Of a stretch of 64,000 nucleotides of DNA, positions 1 through 10,000 are shown piece after piece. The notes under the pieces are model-generated. The model saw only the letters and a list, made by a program, of their open reading frames with translations. It was not told the origin of the DNA and searched no databases. How positions within the stretch are numbered: the first letter of the stretch is position 1; each line of letters starts with the position of its first letter. A program made the position numbers and the translations under genes. This stretch comes from Streptomyces pactum (lineage in GTDB: Bacteria; Actinomycetota; Actinomycetes; Streptomycetales; Streptomycetaceae), in assembly GCF_016031615.1 (NCBI RefSeq), contig NZ_JACYXC010000001.1:5580001-5644000 (forward strand), read 5' to 3'.

Positions 1-416
1 TGCCGGAGATCGCGGACGGCTCGGTGGAGATCGCCGCCATCGCCCGTGAGGCCGGCCACCGGACCAAGATCGCGGTGCGGTCCACCCGTTCGGGCCTGAA
101 CGCCAAGGGCGCGTGCATCGGCCCGATGGGCGGCCGGGTGCGCAACGTCATGGCCGAGCTGCACGGCGAGAAGATCGATATCGTGGACTGGTCGGACGAC
201 CCGGCGGAGCTGGTGGCCAACGCGCTGTCACCCGCCCGGGTGAGCAAGGTCGAGGTGGTGGACCTGGCGGCCCGTTCCGCCCGGGTCACCGTCCCCGACT
301 ACCAGCTCTCCCTCGCCATCGGCAAGGAAGGGCAGAACGCCCGGCTCGCGGCGCGGCTCACCGGCTGGCGGATCGACATCCGTCCGGACACCGAGCAGCC
401 CGCGGGTCAAGGCTGA
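1..416 (+). CDS. nusA: Transcription termination/antitermination factor NusA, C-terminal part (5' truncated by window)
   Basis: The reading frame is open from base 3 to the stop at 414-416, giving the last 137 residues. They cover the two KH modules of NusA: GPMGGRVRNVMAELHGEKI is the first KH GxxG region and IGKEGQNARLAARLTGWRIDI is the second. There is no acidic-repeat extension after the KH pair, as is usual for actinobacterial NusA. NusA binds RNA polymerase and nascent RNA and modulates pausing, termination and rRNA antitermination; it is cytoplasmic. The next genes (ylxR, infB, rbfA, truB) are the classical nusA-infB operon partners, so co-transcription is likely. The N-terminal RNAP-binding and S1 domains lie upstream of the window. 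Confidence 0.95.
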   Translation, partial: PEIADGSVEIAAIAREAGHRTKIAVRSTRSGLNAKGACIGPMGGRVRNVMAELHGEKIDIVDWSDDPAELVANALSPARVSKVEVVDLAARSARVTVPDYQLSLAIGKEGQNARLAARLTGWRIDIRPDTEQPAGQG

Positions 417-522
417 AACAAGACGATCGCGTCGAAAAAGTTCGACTGCGAGGTTGTCACGAGTAACCGTTCGATCACTCCCCCACGGGGGTGAGGTCGC
501 TGCGGGGAGGTAGACTAAAGCA

Positions 523-819
523 GTGTCTGGCCGGACGTGTGCCCGCGTATGCCCTGAGCGCACCTGTGTGGGTTGCCGGGAGCGAGCGGCCAAAGGCGAT
601 CTGCTGCGCACCGTGCTGGTCGAGGACGCCTGCGTCCCCGACCGACGCGGTACGCTGCCCGGCCGGGGTGCCTATGTGCACCCCACCACGGTCTGCCTCG
701 ACCTGGCGGTCCGCCGCCGGGCCTTCCCCCGGGCCTTCAGGGGTCCGGGGCCGCTCGACACCGCGGCCCTGCGCCGCTACATCGAGCAGTCTGCGCGGGC
801 AGAGCAGACGACACCGTAA
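523..819 (+). CDS. YlxR-family RNA-binding protein (DUF448)
   Basis: This 98-residue basic protein carries the YlxR hallmark near its start, RTCVGCRERAAKGDLLR, followed by the conserved GRGAYVHP segment. The fold is a small nucleic-acid-binding domain found between nusA and infB across bacteria. It is thought to act as an RNA-binding or nucleoid-associated regulator, but its exact role is not settled. The GTG start at 523 is preceded by a GGGGAGG-like ribosome site at about 504-510. It lies 106 bp after nusA and 156 bp before infB, inside the nusA-infB operon. The Cys pair (CVGC) is typical of the actinobacterial branch. Confidence 0.92.
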   Translation: MSGRTCARVCPERTCVGCRERAAKGDLLRTVLVEDACVPDRRGTLPGRGAYVHPTTVCLDLAVRRRAFPRAFRGPGPLDTAALRRYIEQSARAEQTTP

Positions 820-894
820 GAAGCAGCAAAGAAGAACGGCACGGGACACCGTGCGGTCAGGTACCTCGCGAGTCGGAAGTAGGTCGAGATTGCG

Positions 895-937
895 ATGAGC
901 ACTCGATGAGTACGCGATGAGTACGCCCATGAAGTAG
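895..937 (+). other. Three overlapping mini-ORFs in the infB leader
   Basis: An 11-bp unit (cgatgagtacg) is iterated so that three tiny ORFs overlap head to tail. 895-909 reads MSTR-stop, 906-920 reads MSTR-stop in the next frame, and 917-937 reads MSTPMK-stop in the third frame. Each stop TGA overlaps the next ATG as ATGA. No strong ribosome site is obvious before the first ATG. A 7-bp hairpin follows directly (942-948 with 956-962), just before the infB ribosome site. The arrangement would suit translational coupling or an attenuator, but this is inference. Confidence 0.5.
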
Positions 938-975
938 CGACGGTCCGGCGTTTAACCGGACCTCAAAGGAGCGAA

Positions 976-3900
976 GTGGCTAAGGTCCGGGTATACGAAC
1001 TCGCCAAGGAGTTCGGTGTGGAGAGCAAGGTCGTCATGGCCAAGCTCCAGGAACTCGGTGAATTCGTCCGTTCGGCGTCCTCGACGATCGAGGCGCCGGT
1101 GGTACGCAAGTTGACTGACGCTTTCCAGGGTGGCGGCTCCGGCCGCGCCGCAGGCAAGCCGTCGGCGCCGCGCAAGGCGGCGCCGTCCCCCGCAGCCGGA
1201 CGCCCGGGTGGCGCCCCCGGCCGCGTCCCCTCGCCCTCGGCGGCCGGTCCGGCCCCGGCGGCACGTCCCGCCCCCCAAGCCCGGCGCACCCGGACCCCGT
1301 CCGGCCGCGCCCGAGGCCCCCAGGAGCACTCCGGCCGCGGGTCCGACCCCCGGGCCCCCCGTCCGGCGCCCGGCCCCAAGGCGGCCCCGGCTGCCCCCGG
1401 CCCCCGGCCGGGTCCGGCGCCCGCCGCCCCGGCTCCGGCGCAGCCCGAGTTCACCGCCCCGCCGTCGGCCCCCGCAGGCCCCGCGGCCCGGCGCCCGCCC
1501 CCGGCGCGCCCGGCAAGCCCTGGCGCCACCCCCGGCCCGCGGCCCGGTGCCCGTCCGGGCGCCGGCGGCCAGGGCCCGTGACCAGGGTGCCGGCGGCCGT
1601 CCCGGCGCGCCGCGCCCCGGTGGCCAGGGCGGCCCGCGTCCGGCGCGCCGCCCGGCCGGTCCCCGGCCCGGCAACAACCCCTTCACCTCCGGCGGCTCCA
1701 CCGGTATGGCGCGCCCGCAGGCGCCCCTGTCCCGGCGGCGCGCCGCGCCCCGGCGGCCAGGCCGGCCCCGGCGGCCCGCGTCCGCAGGGCGCCGGCCAGG
1801 GCGGTCCCCGTCCGCAGGGTCCCGGCGGTCCCCGCCCGACCCCGGGCGGCATGCCCCGTCCGCAGGGTGCCGCGGGTGGCCCGCGTCCCGGCCCGGCCGG
1901 TCCGCGTCCGAACCCCGGCATGATGCCGCAGCGTCCGGCTGCCGGCCCGCGCCCCGGCCCCGGTGGCGGCGGTCGCGGCCCGGCCGGTGCCGGCCGTCCC
2001 GGCGGCGGCGGTCGTCCGGGCGGCGGCGGCTTCGCCGGCCGTCCCGGCGGCGGTGGCGGTCGTCCCGGTACCGGCGGCGGTTTCGCCGGTCGTCCCGGTG
2101 GCGGCGGTCCCGGTGGCGGTGGCGGCGGCTTCGGCGGCCGTCCCGGCTTCGGTGGTCGTCCCGGCGGCCCCGGCGGCCGTGGTGGCACGCAGGGCGCCTT
2201 CGGCCGTCCCGGCGGTCCGGCGCGCCGCGGGCGCAAGTCCAAGCGCCAGCGGCGCCAGGAGTACGAGGCCATGCAGGCCCCGTCGGTCGGCGGCATCATG
2301 CTGCCGCGCGGCAACGGTGCGACGGTCCGGCTGTCGCGCGGTGCCTCGCTGACCGACTTCGCGGAGAAGATCGGCGCCAACCCGGCGTCCCTGGTCCAGG
2401 TCATGCTGAACCTGGGCGAGATGGTCACCGCGACCCAGTCGGTCTCCGACGACACGCTGGAGCTGCTGGCCGGCGAGATGAACTACGTCGTCGAGATCGT
2501 CAGCCCGGAGGAGGAGGACCGGGAGCTCCTGGAGTCCTTCGACATCGAGTTCGGCGAGGACGAGGGCGGCGAGGACATGCTCGCGCCGCGTCCGCCGGTG
2601 GTGACCGTCATGGGTCACGTCGACCACGGTAAGACCCGTCTGCTGGACGCCATCCGCAAGACGAACGTGGTCGCCGGCGAGGCCGGTGGCATCACCCAGC
2701 ACATCGGTGCCTACCAGGTCTCCACCGATGTCAACGGTGAAGAGCGCCGCATCACCTTCATCGACACCCCGGGTCACGAGGCGTTCACCGCCATGCGTGC
2801 CCGTGGTGCCAAGTCCACCGACATCGCGATCCTGGTGGTCGCCGCGAACGACGGCGTCATGCCGCAGACGGTCGAGGCGCTCAACCACGCCAAGGCGGCC
2901 GACGTGCCGATCGTGGTGGCGGTCAACAAGATCGACGTCGAGGGCGCGGACCCGACCAAGGTGCGCGGTCAGCTGACCGAGTACGGCCTGGTGGCCGAGG
3001 AGTACGGCGGCGACACCATGTTCGTCGACATCTCCGCCAAGCAGGGTCTGAACATCGACAGCCTGCTGGAGGCCGTGGTCCTCACCGCGGACGCCGCGCT
3101 CGACCTGCGGGCCAACCCCGAGCAGGACGCGCAGGGCATCGCGATCGAGGCGCACCTCGACCGCGGCCGCGGCGCGGTGGCCACCGTGCTGGTCCAGCGA
3201 GGCACCCTCCGGGTCGGCGACACGATGGTGGCCGGCGACGCCTACGGCCGGGTCCGGGCCATGCTCGACGACAAGGGCAACAGCGTCGAGGAGGCGGGAC
3301 CGTCCATGCCGGTCCTGGTGCTGGGTCTGACCAACGTCCCGGGCGCCGGCGACAACTTCCTGGTTGTCGACGAGGACCGCACGGCACGTCAGATCGCCGA
3401 GAAGCGCGCCGCCCGCGAGCGCAACGCGGCCTTCGCCAAGCGCACCCGCCGGGTGTCCCTGGAGGACCTCGACAAGGTGCTCAAGGCCGGCGAGGTGCAG
3501 CAGCTCAACCTCATCATCAAGGGCGACGCGTCCGGTTCGGTCGAGGCCCTGGAGTCCTCGCTGCTCCAGCTCGATGTGGGCGAGGAGGTGGACATCCGCG
3601 TGCTGCACCGTGGCGTGGGTGCCGTCACCGAGTCCGACATCAACCTCGCCTCCGGCTCCGACGCCATCGTCATCGGCTTCAACGTGCGCGCCGAGGGGCG
3701 CGCCACCCAGATGGCCGAGCGCGAAGGCGTGGACGTCCGGTACTACTCGGTCATCTACCAGGCGATCGAGGAGATCGAGGCGGCCCTCAAGGGCATGCTC
3801 AAGCCGGAGTACGAAGAGGTCGAGCTGGGCACCGCGGAGATCCGCGAGGTCTTCCGCTCCTCCAAGCTGGGCAACATCGCGGGTGTGCTCATCCGCTCCG

Positions 3901-4112
3901 GCGAGGTCAAGCGGAACACCAAGGCACGCCTCATCCGCGACGGCAAGGTCGTGGCGGAGAACCTCACCATCGAGGGGCTGCGTCGCTTCAAGGACGACGT
4001 CACCGAGATCCGCGAGGGCTTCGAGGGTGGTATCAACCTCGGAAACTTCAACGACATCAAGGTGGACGACGTCATCGCGACCTACGAGATGCGGGAGAAG
4101 CCGCGCGGCTGA
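976..4112 (+). CDS. infB: Translation initiation factor IF-2 (reading frame broken by several indels in the linker)
   Basis: IF-2 is the GTPase that brings fMet-tRNA to the 30S subunit and promotes subunit joining. The N-terminus starts at GTG 976 (MAKVRVYELAKEFGV, the IF2_N domain) behind an AAAGGAG ribosome site. The catalytic part is intact: G1 GHVDHGKT at 2613-2636, the DTPGHEAF switch, NKID, and the C-terminal domain ending in the stop at 4110-4112. Between them lies a Pro/Gly/Ala/Arg-rich linker where the protein-like frame jumps: frame 1 from 976, frame 2 from about 1273, frame 1 from about 1363, frame 2 from about 1575, then frame 3 from about 1725 to the end. Each switch sits in a C- or G-run; for example one extra C near 1574 and one extra T near 1727 would restore recognisable IF-2 sequence. 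Because IF-2 is essential, sequencing or assembly error is the likeliest cause, although a real broken linker cannot be excluded. Confidence 0.95.
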
Positions 4113-4122
4113 GGCCGGGCAC

Positions 4123-4219
4123 GGCCGGGCGTCCCGTACGCCCGGCCACGCACGGCCGATGCGACGCGGCGGCAGGTCCGGGGCCGGTCGGCGGAGGTAT
4201 TTCCGTCGATCGGCCCCGG
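4123..4219 (+). terminator. Two hairpins downstream of infB
   Basis: A 10-bp perfect stem (4123-4132 with 4138-4147, 5-nt loop) is followed by a longer stem (4178-4190 with 4207-4219, one wobble pair). Neither has a U-run, as is common in Streptomyces. They may be partial terminators or RNA-stabilising elements between infB and the DUF503 gene. Confidence 0.45.
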
Positions 4220-4303
4220 CCGTTGCGTGTACGGTTTCGGTGTCCCCGCCGGTTCGCGGCAGGGCACCGGACGAGGCCCCACAGGTGGCTTGACCTGTCT
4301 CAC

Positions 4304-4600
4304 ATGTATGTAGGGACGCTGTCCTTCGACATCCTCCTCGGCGACGTACGGTCGCTGAAGGAGAAACGCTCCGTCGTCCGGCCGATCGTCGCCGAGCTCC
4401 AGCGCAAGTACGCGGTGAGCGCGGCGGAGGTGGGCGACCAGGACCTCCACCGCCGGGCCAGGATCGGGCTGGCGGTGGTCTCCGGGAGCACGGAGCACCT
4501 CAACGACGTACTCGACCGCTGCGAGCGCCTGGTCGCCTCACGGCCCGAGGTGGAGCTGCTGTCGGTGCGGCGGCGGTTCCACGGCGACCATGACGAGTGA
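4304..4600 (+). CDS. DUF503 (YlxP-like) protein
   Basis: This small protein of 98 residues opens with MYVGTLSFDILLGDVRSLKEKRS, the signature of the DUF503/YlxP family that sits between infB and rbfA in many Gram-positive bacteria. The fold is ferredoxin-like, and the molecular function is not established; the context suggests a ribosome-related role. The ATG at 4304 was chosen because family members begin exactly there. The open frame continues upstream to 4223, but those residues do not resemble the family. It sits 191 bp after infB and 54 bp before rbfA. The motif AEVGDQDLHRRARIGLAVVSG is as in relatives. Confidence 0.9.
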   Translation: MYVGTLSFDILLGDVRSLKEKRSVVRPIVAELQRKYAVSAAEVGDQDLHRRARIGLAVVSGSTEHLNDVLDRCERLVASRPEVELLSVRRRFHGDHDE

Positions 4601-4654
4601 CCTCGTCGGCGGCGCCGGAAGCACAATGGTGGAAGAGAAGAAGGAGACGGACCA

Positions 4655-5107
4655 GTGGCCGACAATGCGCGGGCGAAGAGGCTGGCGGACCTCATCCGGG
4701 AGGTGGTCGCCCAGAAACTGCAGCGTGGCGTCAAGGACCCGCGACTCGGCTCGCACGTGACCATCACCGACACCCGGGTCACCGGCGACCTGCGGGAGGC
4801 GACCGTCTTCTACACGGTCTACGGCGACGACGAGACGCGCGCCGAGGCGGCGGCCGGCCTGGAGAGCGCCAAGGGCGTCCTCCGCTCCGAGGTCGGGCGC
4901 GCGGCGGGGGTCAAGTTCACCCCCACCCTCACCTTCGTGGCCGACGCGCTGCCGGAGACCGCCCGGACCATTGAGGACCTCCTGGACCAGGCACGGGCCT
5001 CGGACGCCCGGGTCCGGGAGGCGTCCTCGGGCGCCCGCTACGCCGGCGACGCGGACCCGTACCGCAAGCCGGCCGAGGACGACGAGGACGGCGCGGCCGG
5101 GGAATGA
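4655..5107 (+). CDS. rbfA: 30S ribosome-binding factor A
   Basis: RbfA binds the immature 30S subunit and assists 16S rRNA 5'-end maturation, notably in the cold. The 150-residue product has the KH-like core: ADLIREVVAQKLQRGVKDPRLG, then VTITDTRVTGDLREATVFYTV, then FTPTLTFVAD. The C-terminal tail after about residue 115 is acidic and disordered, as in other streptomycetes. The GTG start at 4655 follows an AGAAGGAGAC ribosome site. Its stop overlaps the truB start (ATGA at 5104-5107), so the two are translationally coupled. Confidence 0.95.
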   Translation: MADNARAKRLADLIREVVAQKLQRGVKDPRLGSHVTITDTRVTGDLREATVFYTVYGDDETRAEAAAGLESAKGVLRSEVGRAAGVKFTPTLTFVADALPETARTIEDLLDQARASDARVREASSGARYAGDADPYRKPAEDDEDGAAGE

Positions 5108-6003
5108 AGCGCGCCGCAACCGGGCCGGACGGACTTGTCGTGGTGGACAAGCCGTCCGGCTTCACCTCTCATGACGTCGTCGCCAAGATGCGCGGCATCG
5201 CCCGGACCCGCCGGGTCGGGCACGCCGGCACCCTCGACCCGATGGCGACCGGCGTGCTGGTCATCGGGGTCGGGAAGGCCACCCGGCTGCTGGGCCACCT
5301 GGCGCTCACCGAGAAGGAGTACCAGGGCACCGTCCGGCTCGGCCAGACGACCGTGACCGACGACGCCGAGGGCGAGATCACCGCCGCCGCTGGCGCCACG
5401 GCCCTCGACGCCGACGCCGTGCGGACGGCGATCGCCGGACTGACCGGCGACATCCAGCAGGTGCCGTCCAAGGTCAGCGCCATCAAGATCGACGGGAAGC
5501 GGTCCTACACCCGGGTCCGGGAGGGCGAGGAGTTCGAACTCCCCGCCCGCCCGGTGACCGTCTCCTCGTTCACCCTGCGGGAGCGGCGGGACACCGTGGC
5601 GCCGGACGGCACCCCGGTGGTGGATCTCGACATCACCGTCGTCTGCTCCTCCGGCACCTACATCCGGGCGCTCGCCCGCGACCTCGGTGCCGCGCTCGGG
5701 ACCGGCGGCCACCTGACCGCCCTGCGCCGCACCCGGGTCGGCCCGTACGGGCTGGCGGACGCCCTGACCCTGGACCAGCACCAGGAGGCGCTGGAGGTCA
5801 TGCCGATCGCCGACGCCGCCGCCGCGGCGTTCCCCCGCTGGGACGTGGACGAGGACCAGGCCCGGCTGCTCGGCAACGGCGTGCGGATCGCGACCCCCGG
5901 CCTCCCGGCCGGCCCGGTGGCGGTCTTCGCGCCCGACGGGAGCCTCCTCGCCCTCATCGAGGAGCAGGGCGGCAGGGCCAGGAGCCTGGCCGTCCTCGCC
6001 TGA
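5104..6003 (+). CDS. truB: tRNA pseudouridine-55 synthase
   Basis: TruB converts U55 of the tRNA T-loop to pseudouridine. The 299-residue protein begins with GLVVVDKPSGFTSHDVV and has the catalytic motif HAGTLDPMATGVL, in which the Asp is the nucleophile. SAIKIDGKRSYTRVREGE and CSSGTYIRALARDLG are also typical, and there is a short C-terminal PUA-like region. The start codon overlaps the rbfA stop. It closes the nusA-infB cluster; a GC-rich hairpin follows at 6047-6095. Confidence 0.96.
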   Translation: MKRAATGPDGLVVVDKPSGFTSHDVVAKMRGIARTRRVGHAGTLDPMATGVLVIGVGKATRLLGHLALTEKEYQGTVRLGQTTVTDDAEGEITAAAGATALDADAVRTAIAGLTGDIQQVPSKVSAIKIDGKRSYTRVREGEEFELPARPVTVSSFTLRERRDTVAPDGTPVVDLDITVVCSSGTYIRALARDLGAALGTGGHLTALRRTRVGPYGLADALTLDQHQEALEVMPIADAAAAAFPRWDVDEDQARLLGNGVRIATPGLPAGPVAVFAPDGSLLALIEEQGGRARSLAVLA

Positions 6004-6046
6004 CCTCCCGCCCGTTCCCCCGCGCCGGCCCGCCCGGCGCCCGCCC

Positions 6047-6095
6047 CACCCCGCCCCACCGGATCGGCCACCCGGCCGACCGGTGGGGCGGGGTG
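6047..6095 (+). terminator. Hairpin downstream of truB
   Basis: A perfect 16-bp stem (6047-6062 with 6080-6095) carries an inner 4-bp extension in its loop. It begins 43 bp after the truB stop and lacks a U-tract. It is a plausible terminator for the nusA-truB operon. Confidence 0.55.
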
Positions 6096-7070
6096 CGCTG
6101 CGTGGCGGGGGGAGTACGGAGGCGGGCGTGCGCCGGGGTGCGGGGGGTGGGGATGCGAGGGATGGGGCCGGTCGGCACGTGAGCCGCGGAGTGGACGGGG
6201 CCGGCGGGGCCGGCGCGCCGGGTACGGGCCGTGGGAGGGAGTGGTCCGGGGGGCGGGCGGGGTCGCGGAGCGCCGGATGGCAGGGTGCGCGGGGCGGCGC
6301 CGGTGGCGTGGCGCGATGCGGCCGGTGGTGGGCGTGGCCCGGTGCGGCCGGTGGCAGGCGCCGCGGTGGCCGCCGCGACGGTGTGACGGTGTGAGGGCGG
6401 TGCCGTACGCCCCGGGCGGGGCCCAGGAGCACCGGGACGGTGCGCGGGGCTGGGGCAGGGGCCGGCGTTGGCTGGGACGGGGCTGAGGGCCGGGGAGGTG
6501 CGGCCGAACGGGGCGCACACCGGCCGAGTCGCGAGCGGGGTGGTGGGGGCGGCGGTTCGGTGGAGTCGGCGGGGCCGTGGAGAGTCGGCCGGGATGCCGC
6601 GCGCCGCAGGGCCGGAGAGGTCGTACCGGCGGGGGACGGGGAGCGGGGGCCGGGCCATGTGGAGCGGCGGCAGCGCGGTGGGAAGCCGGCGCCGGCGCGG
6701 CGGGGCGTACCGCGCGCCGCCGGGCTGGAAGCGCCGGCCGCCGTGCGGGGGAGGCGGCCGGAGGCGAGCGGGAGCCGGTGGCGGCCGGCCGGCCGAAGCG
6801 TGGGCCGGCGAAGTGGGGGGCCGGCGGGTCGGGGCGCTCCGGCGGCCGAGCACGGGGTGGCCGATTCTCGCCCTGGCCCACCACACCACTTATCCGTGTC
6901 GTGTCGCATATTCACCCCATCGTGCAGGCGCTCGACGTGAACCCTGGGGGTGCAGGGGGGCGCGTTCACCGTGGGACCTGTCCCACTGATCACCGACTGC
7001 CTACCGTCGGAACGGAAGGGGCACAAGGGTACGAACCCGTGCGCGATCAGGGAGCGGAGGCGGGTGCGGG
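6096..7070. other. Gene-free G-rich stretch with promoter-like end
   Basis: I recognise no gene here. From about 6100 to 6850 the plus strand is strongly G-rich with many runs of three or more G, and open frames on both strands are low-complexity (Gly/Arg/Ala or Pro/Arg). Between about 6885 and 6930 there is a short AT-richer patch, the likeliest promoter region for the large gene starting at 7071. Confidence 0.5.
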
Positions 7071-10000
7071 ATGGCGACGGCACCGGACGGTGTGGACCGG
7101 GCGCTGGTGCGCATTCGCGACCTGGCGGGACGGCCTCGCGGGGTCGGGTTCCTCGCCGACGGGCACGGCACCCTGGTCACCAGCCACGAGGCGGTGGACG
7201 GCCTGGCCCGGCTGGTGCTGACCACCCGGTGCGGTCTGACCCGGGTGCTGGAGTCCGGGGCCGTGACCGCGCTCCCGGACGCCGACCTGGCCCTGGTGCG
7301 TACCGGCGGGCTGCCCCTCGCCCCGCTGCCGGTGGCCTCCGGCGGGACACCGGCGCCGGGCACGGCGCTGCTGGTGTGGGCGGAGCGGTGGCTGACCGCC
7401 CGGGCACTGGCCGCCCGCCCCGTCACCTACGCCGCCACCGACCGGTTCCGGCTGATCGCCACCGCGCTGGAGCTGCGCCTGGACGGCCAGCGGGACCGGC
7501 CCGGCGGCCCCGCGGAGCCGGTGCCGGCCGGTGGGGCGGCCGGCGGCCCGGTGCTCGACGCCCGCACCGGTTCCGTCGTCGCGGTCCTCGGCACGGCGCT
7601 CCGAACCGGGCACCGGGCCGCCGTGTTCGGCATCCCGTTGCGCGCGGTGGCGGCGGCGGATCCGGACGGCCCGCTGGCGGCGGTGCTGGAGCGCAACGGT
7701 GACTCCGCGCCGGCCTACGGGCCCGACCTCAACCTCGCCGGCGTCCTCCGTCTCACCGCGGCCACCCTCACCCCACCGGGCCCGGCCGGCGGGGCGTGGG
7801 AGGCCGCCCGGGCGGTGGGCCCGGTGGACTGGCGGCCGGTGGGCCGCCCCCCGGCCCCCTCCCGCCGGCGCACCCGGCCGCCGGCCTCCGGACCGGGCGA
7901 CAGCCGAGGCGCGCCGTCGGCGCCGTACGCCGGCGAACGGACGGTGGCGCCCGCCGCCGGCGTACGGCGGGCGGCGTCGGTCATCGGTGTACGGGAGACC
8001 GCGCCCGCCCCGGACGGAGGGGCGGCGGCCCGGGCGGAGGACAGCCGGGGCGGCCAGGACGGACCGGACGGGCCGTACCGGGCCGACCGGGAGGACGTTG
8101 GTCCCGGTGGTGCGGGCGGGGCCGCTTTCCGCCGTGGCGGTCCGCTCCGGACGGTCGATGGCCGGGGTGGGCGCGAGCACGGCGGTGCGGGGCGCCCGAG
8201 CCGGGACACCCGGGGCGACGACCGGGGGGACCGCAGCCCCGAGCGGCGCGGCGACGGACAGGGGGCGCAGACCGGGGAGGAGGAGCGGGGCGGCCGGGGC
8301 CCGTGCGGCCCGGAGGGCGAGGCCCGGGCGGGCGCGGGTCCGGAGCCGTACGACCGGGACCGGACGGGCCCGCAGGACCACGGGGGACGGTCGGCACGGG
8401 CGGCCGGCGCCGAGGAGGGACGGACGGCGGGGCAGGGGCCCGCGGCGGGCGGGGGAGCCGTGGTCCACGGTCCGCCGGGGCGGCACGGCGGTGGGCGCGA
8501 CCGGCAGTGGCCCCGACCTCGGCCTTGGCTCCGACTCCGGCCTTGGCTCCGACTCCGGCCTCGGCCTTGGCCCCTGGCCTTGGCCCCGACCCCGTCCTCA
8601 GCTCCGACCCCGACCCCCGGCTCCGGTACCGACGCAGGCAGCGGCGGCCGGCCGGAGCAGGCGGACCCGGCGCCCGGTCCCCCGGCACCGCCCACCGGTC
8701 CTACGGGCCCCACGGTTACCGCGGCTTCCGAGAACCCCAGGGCTTCCGCGGCTCGCACCGGTCCCACCGGGCCCACCGGCCCCACCGGTCCCACCGGGCC
8801 AACGGCTTCTGCGGATTCCGCGGGGCCGTCCGGTCCGGCGGGGCTCGCGAACCCCGTCGTCGGCAGGTGCGCCGACGGTCGTGCCGGTCCTGGTCGTGCC
8901 GGTCCCGCTCGGGGCGGCGGCCAGGATCCCGAGCCGGACCTCGCAGTTGCCACGGAGGATGCCGCCCACGTCGAACGGCATACGGTCGCCGAGGAGTTCC
9001 GGCGATTCGCCGAAGAGGGCCGGGGGACCGTTCTCGGACTGGTCGGCGATCCCGGAACCGGCCGGTCGACGGAGTTGTCCGCGCTGGCCGCCCGCCGGTC
9101 CCGCGGTTCCGCGTCCGCCCCGACGATCCGCCTGAGGGGCGCGGAGCTGCGGGCGGGGGACCGGAGCGTCCGGGACGCGGTGGCCCGCGCCCTGATCACC
9201 GCCGGCCGGATCGTCGCCTCGGCCGACCGGGCGTCCCCCGTCCACGACCTCGCCGCCGTCCCCCCGGAGGCGGTGGCGGCCTGTGCCCGTGAAGCCGGCC
9301 GCCGGCTGTTCGTCCTCCTCGACGCGCCCGAGGAGATGCCCCCATCGCTGGCCCACCGGCTCGCCGGATGGGTCGCGGAGACCGCCGCATGGCTGCGGGA
9401 GGCGGACGTCCGGCTCGTCATCGCCTGCCGGCCCGAGTACTGGGAGCGGGCCGGCGCACTGTTCCCGCCGGAGGCCCTGTACCGCCCGTCGCGGCGCACC
9501 GAGGACGTGGCCGGGCGGCACACCGGACACCCCGTTCCGCTCGGCCGCCCGCTGCCCGACTGCGTCCGGCTCGGCGATCTGTCACCGCGGGAGGCGGAGG
9601 TGGCCCGGGCGCGGTACGGGCTCCCCGCCGAAGCCCTGGCCGAACGGGACCGCCGCCATCCGCTCGCCCTGCGCCTCCTGGCCGAGATCCGCGCCGCACT
9701 CACCGGGCCCGGCACCGGCTCCCGGGAGCGTACGGGGGAGACCGGCGGTGGGCCGGAGGGCGGCGGACCTGGCACGGCCGGCCGGGCCGGGCGGCCACCG
9801 CACGGGGAGCGCGACGCCGTTCCCGCCGTACCTCCGCCCGACCGGTGGGAGATCTTCGCCGCCCACCTCGATCTGGTGTGTCTGCGGATCGCCGTCCGGC
9901 TGGTGGCGGCCCGGAACCCGCCGGTGAGCGGCACGGTGGTGCGGCGGCTGGCGGCGAAGGTCGCCGGGCAGGTCCACGAGGCGGCGCGCCGCTGCCTGGG

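Noticed and set aside
1683..3608. Minus-strand ORF opposite infB
   Set aside because: infB is certain on the plus strand; this frame is compositional.
7531..9135. Alternative plus-frame ORF inside the giant gene
   Set aside because: The main frame alone gives the protease-like and P-loop motifs; this frame is Arg/Pro low-complexity.
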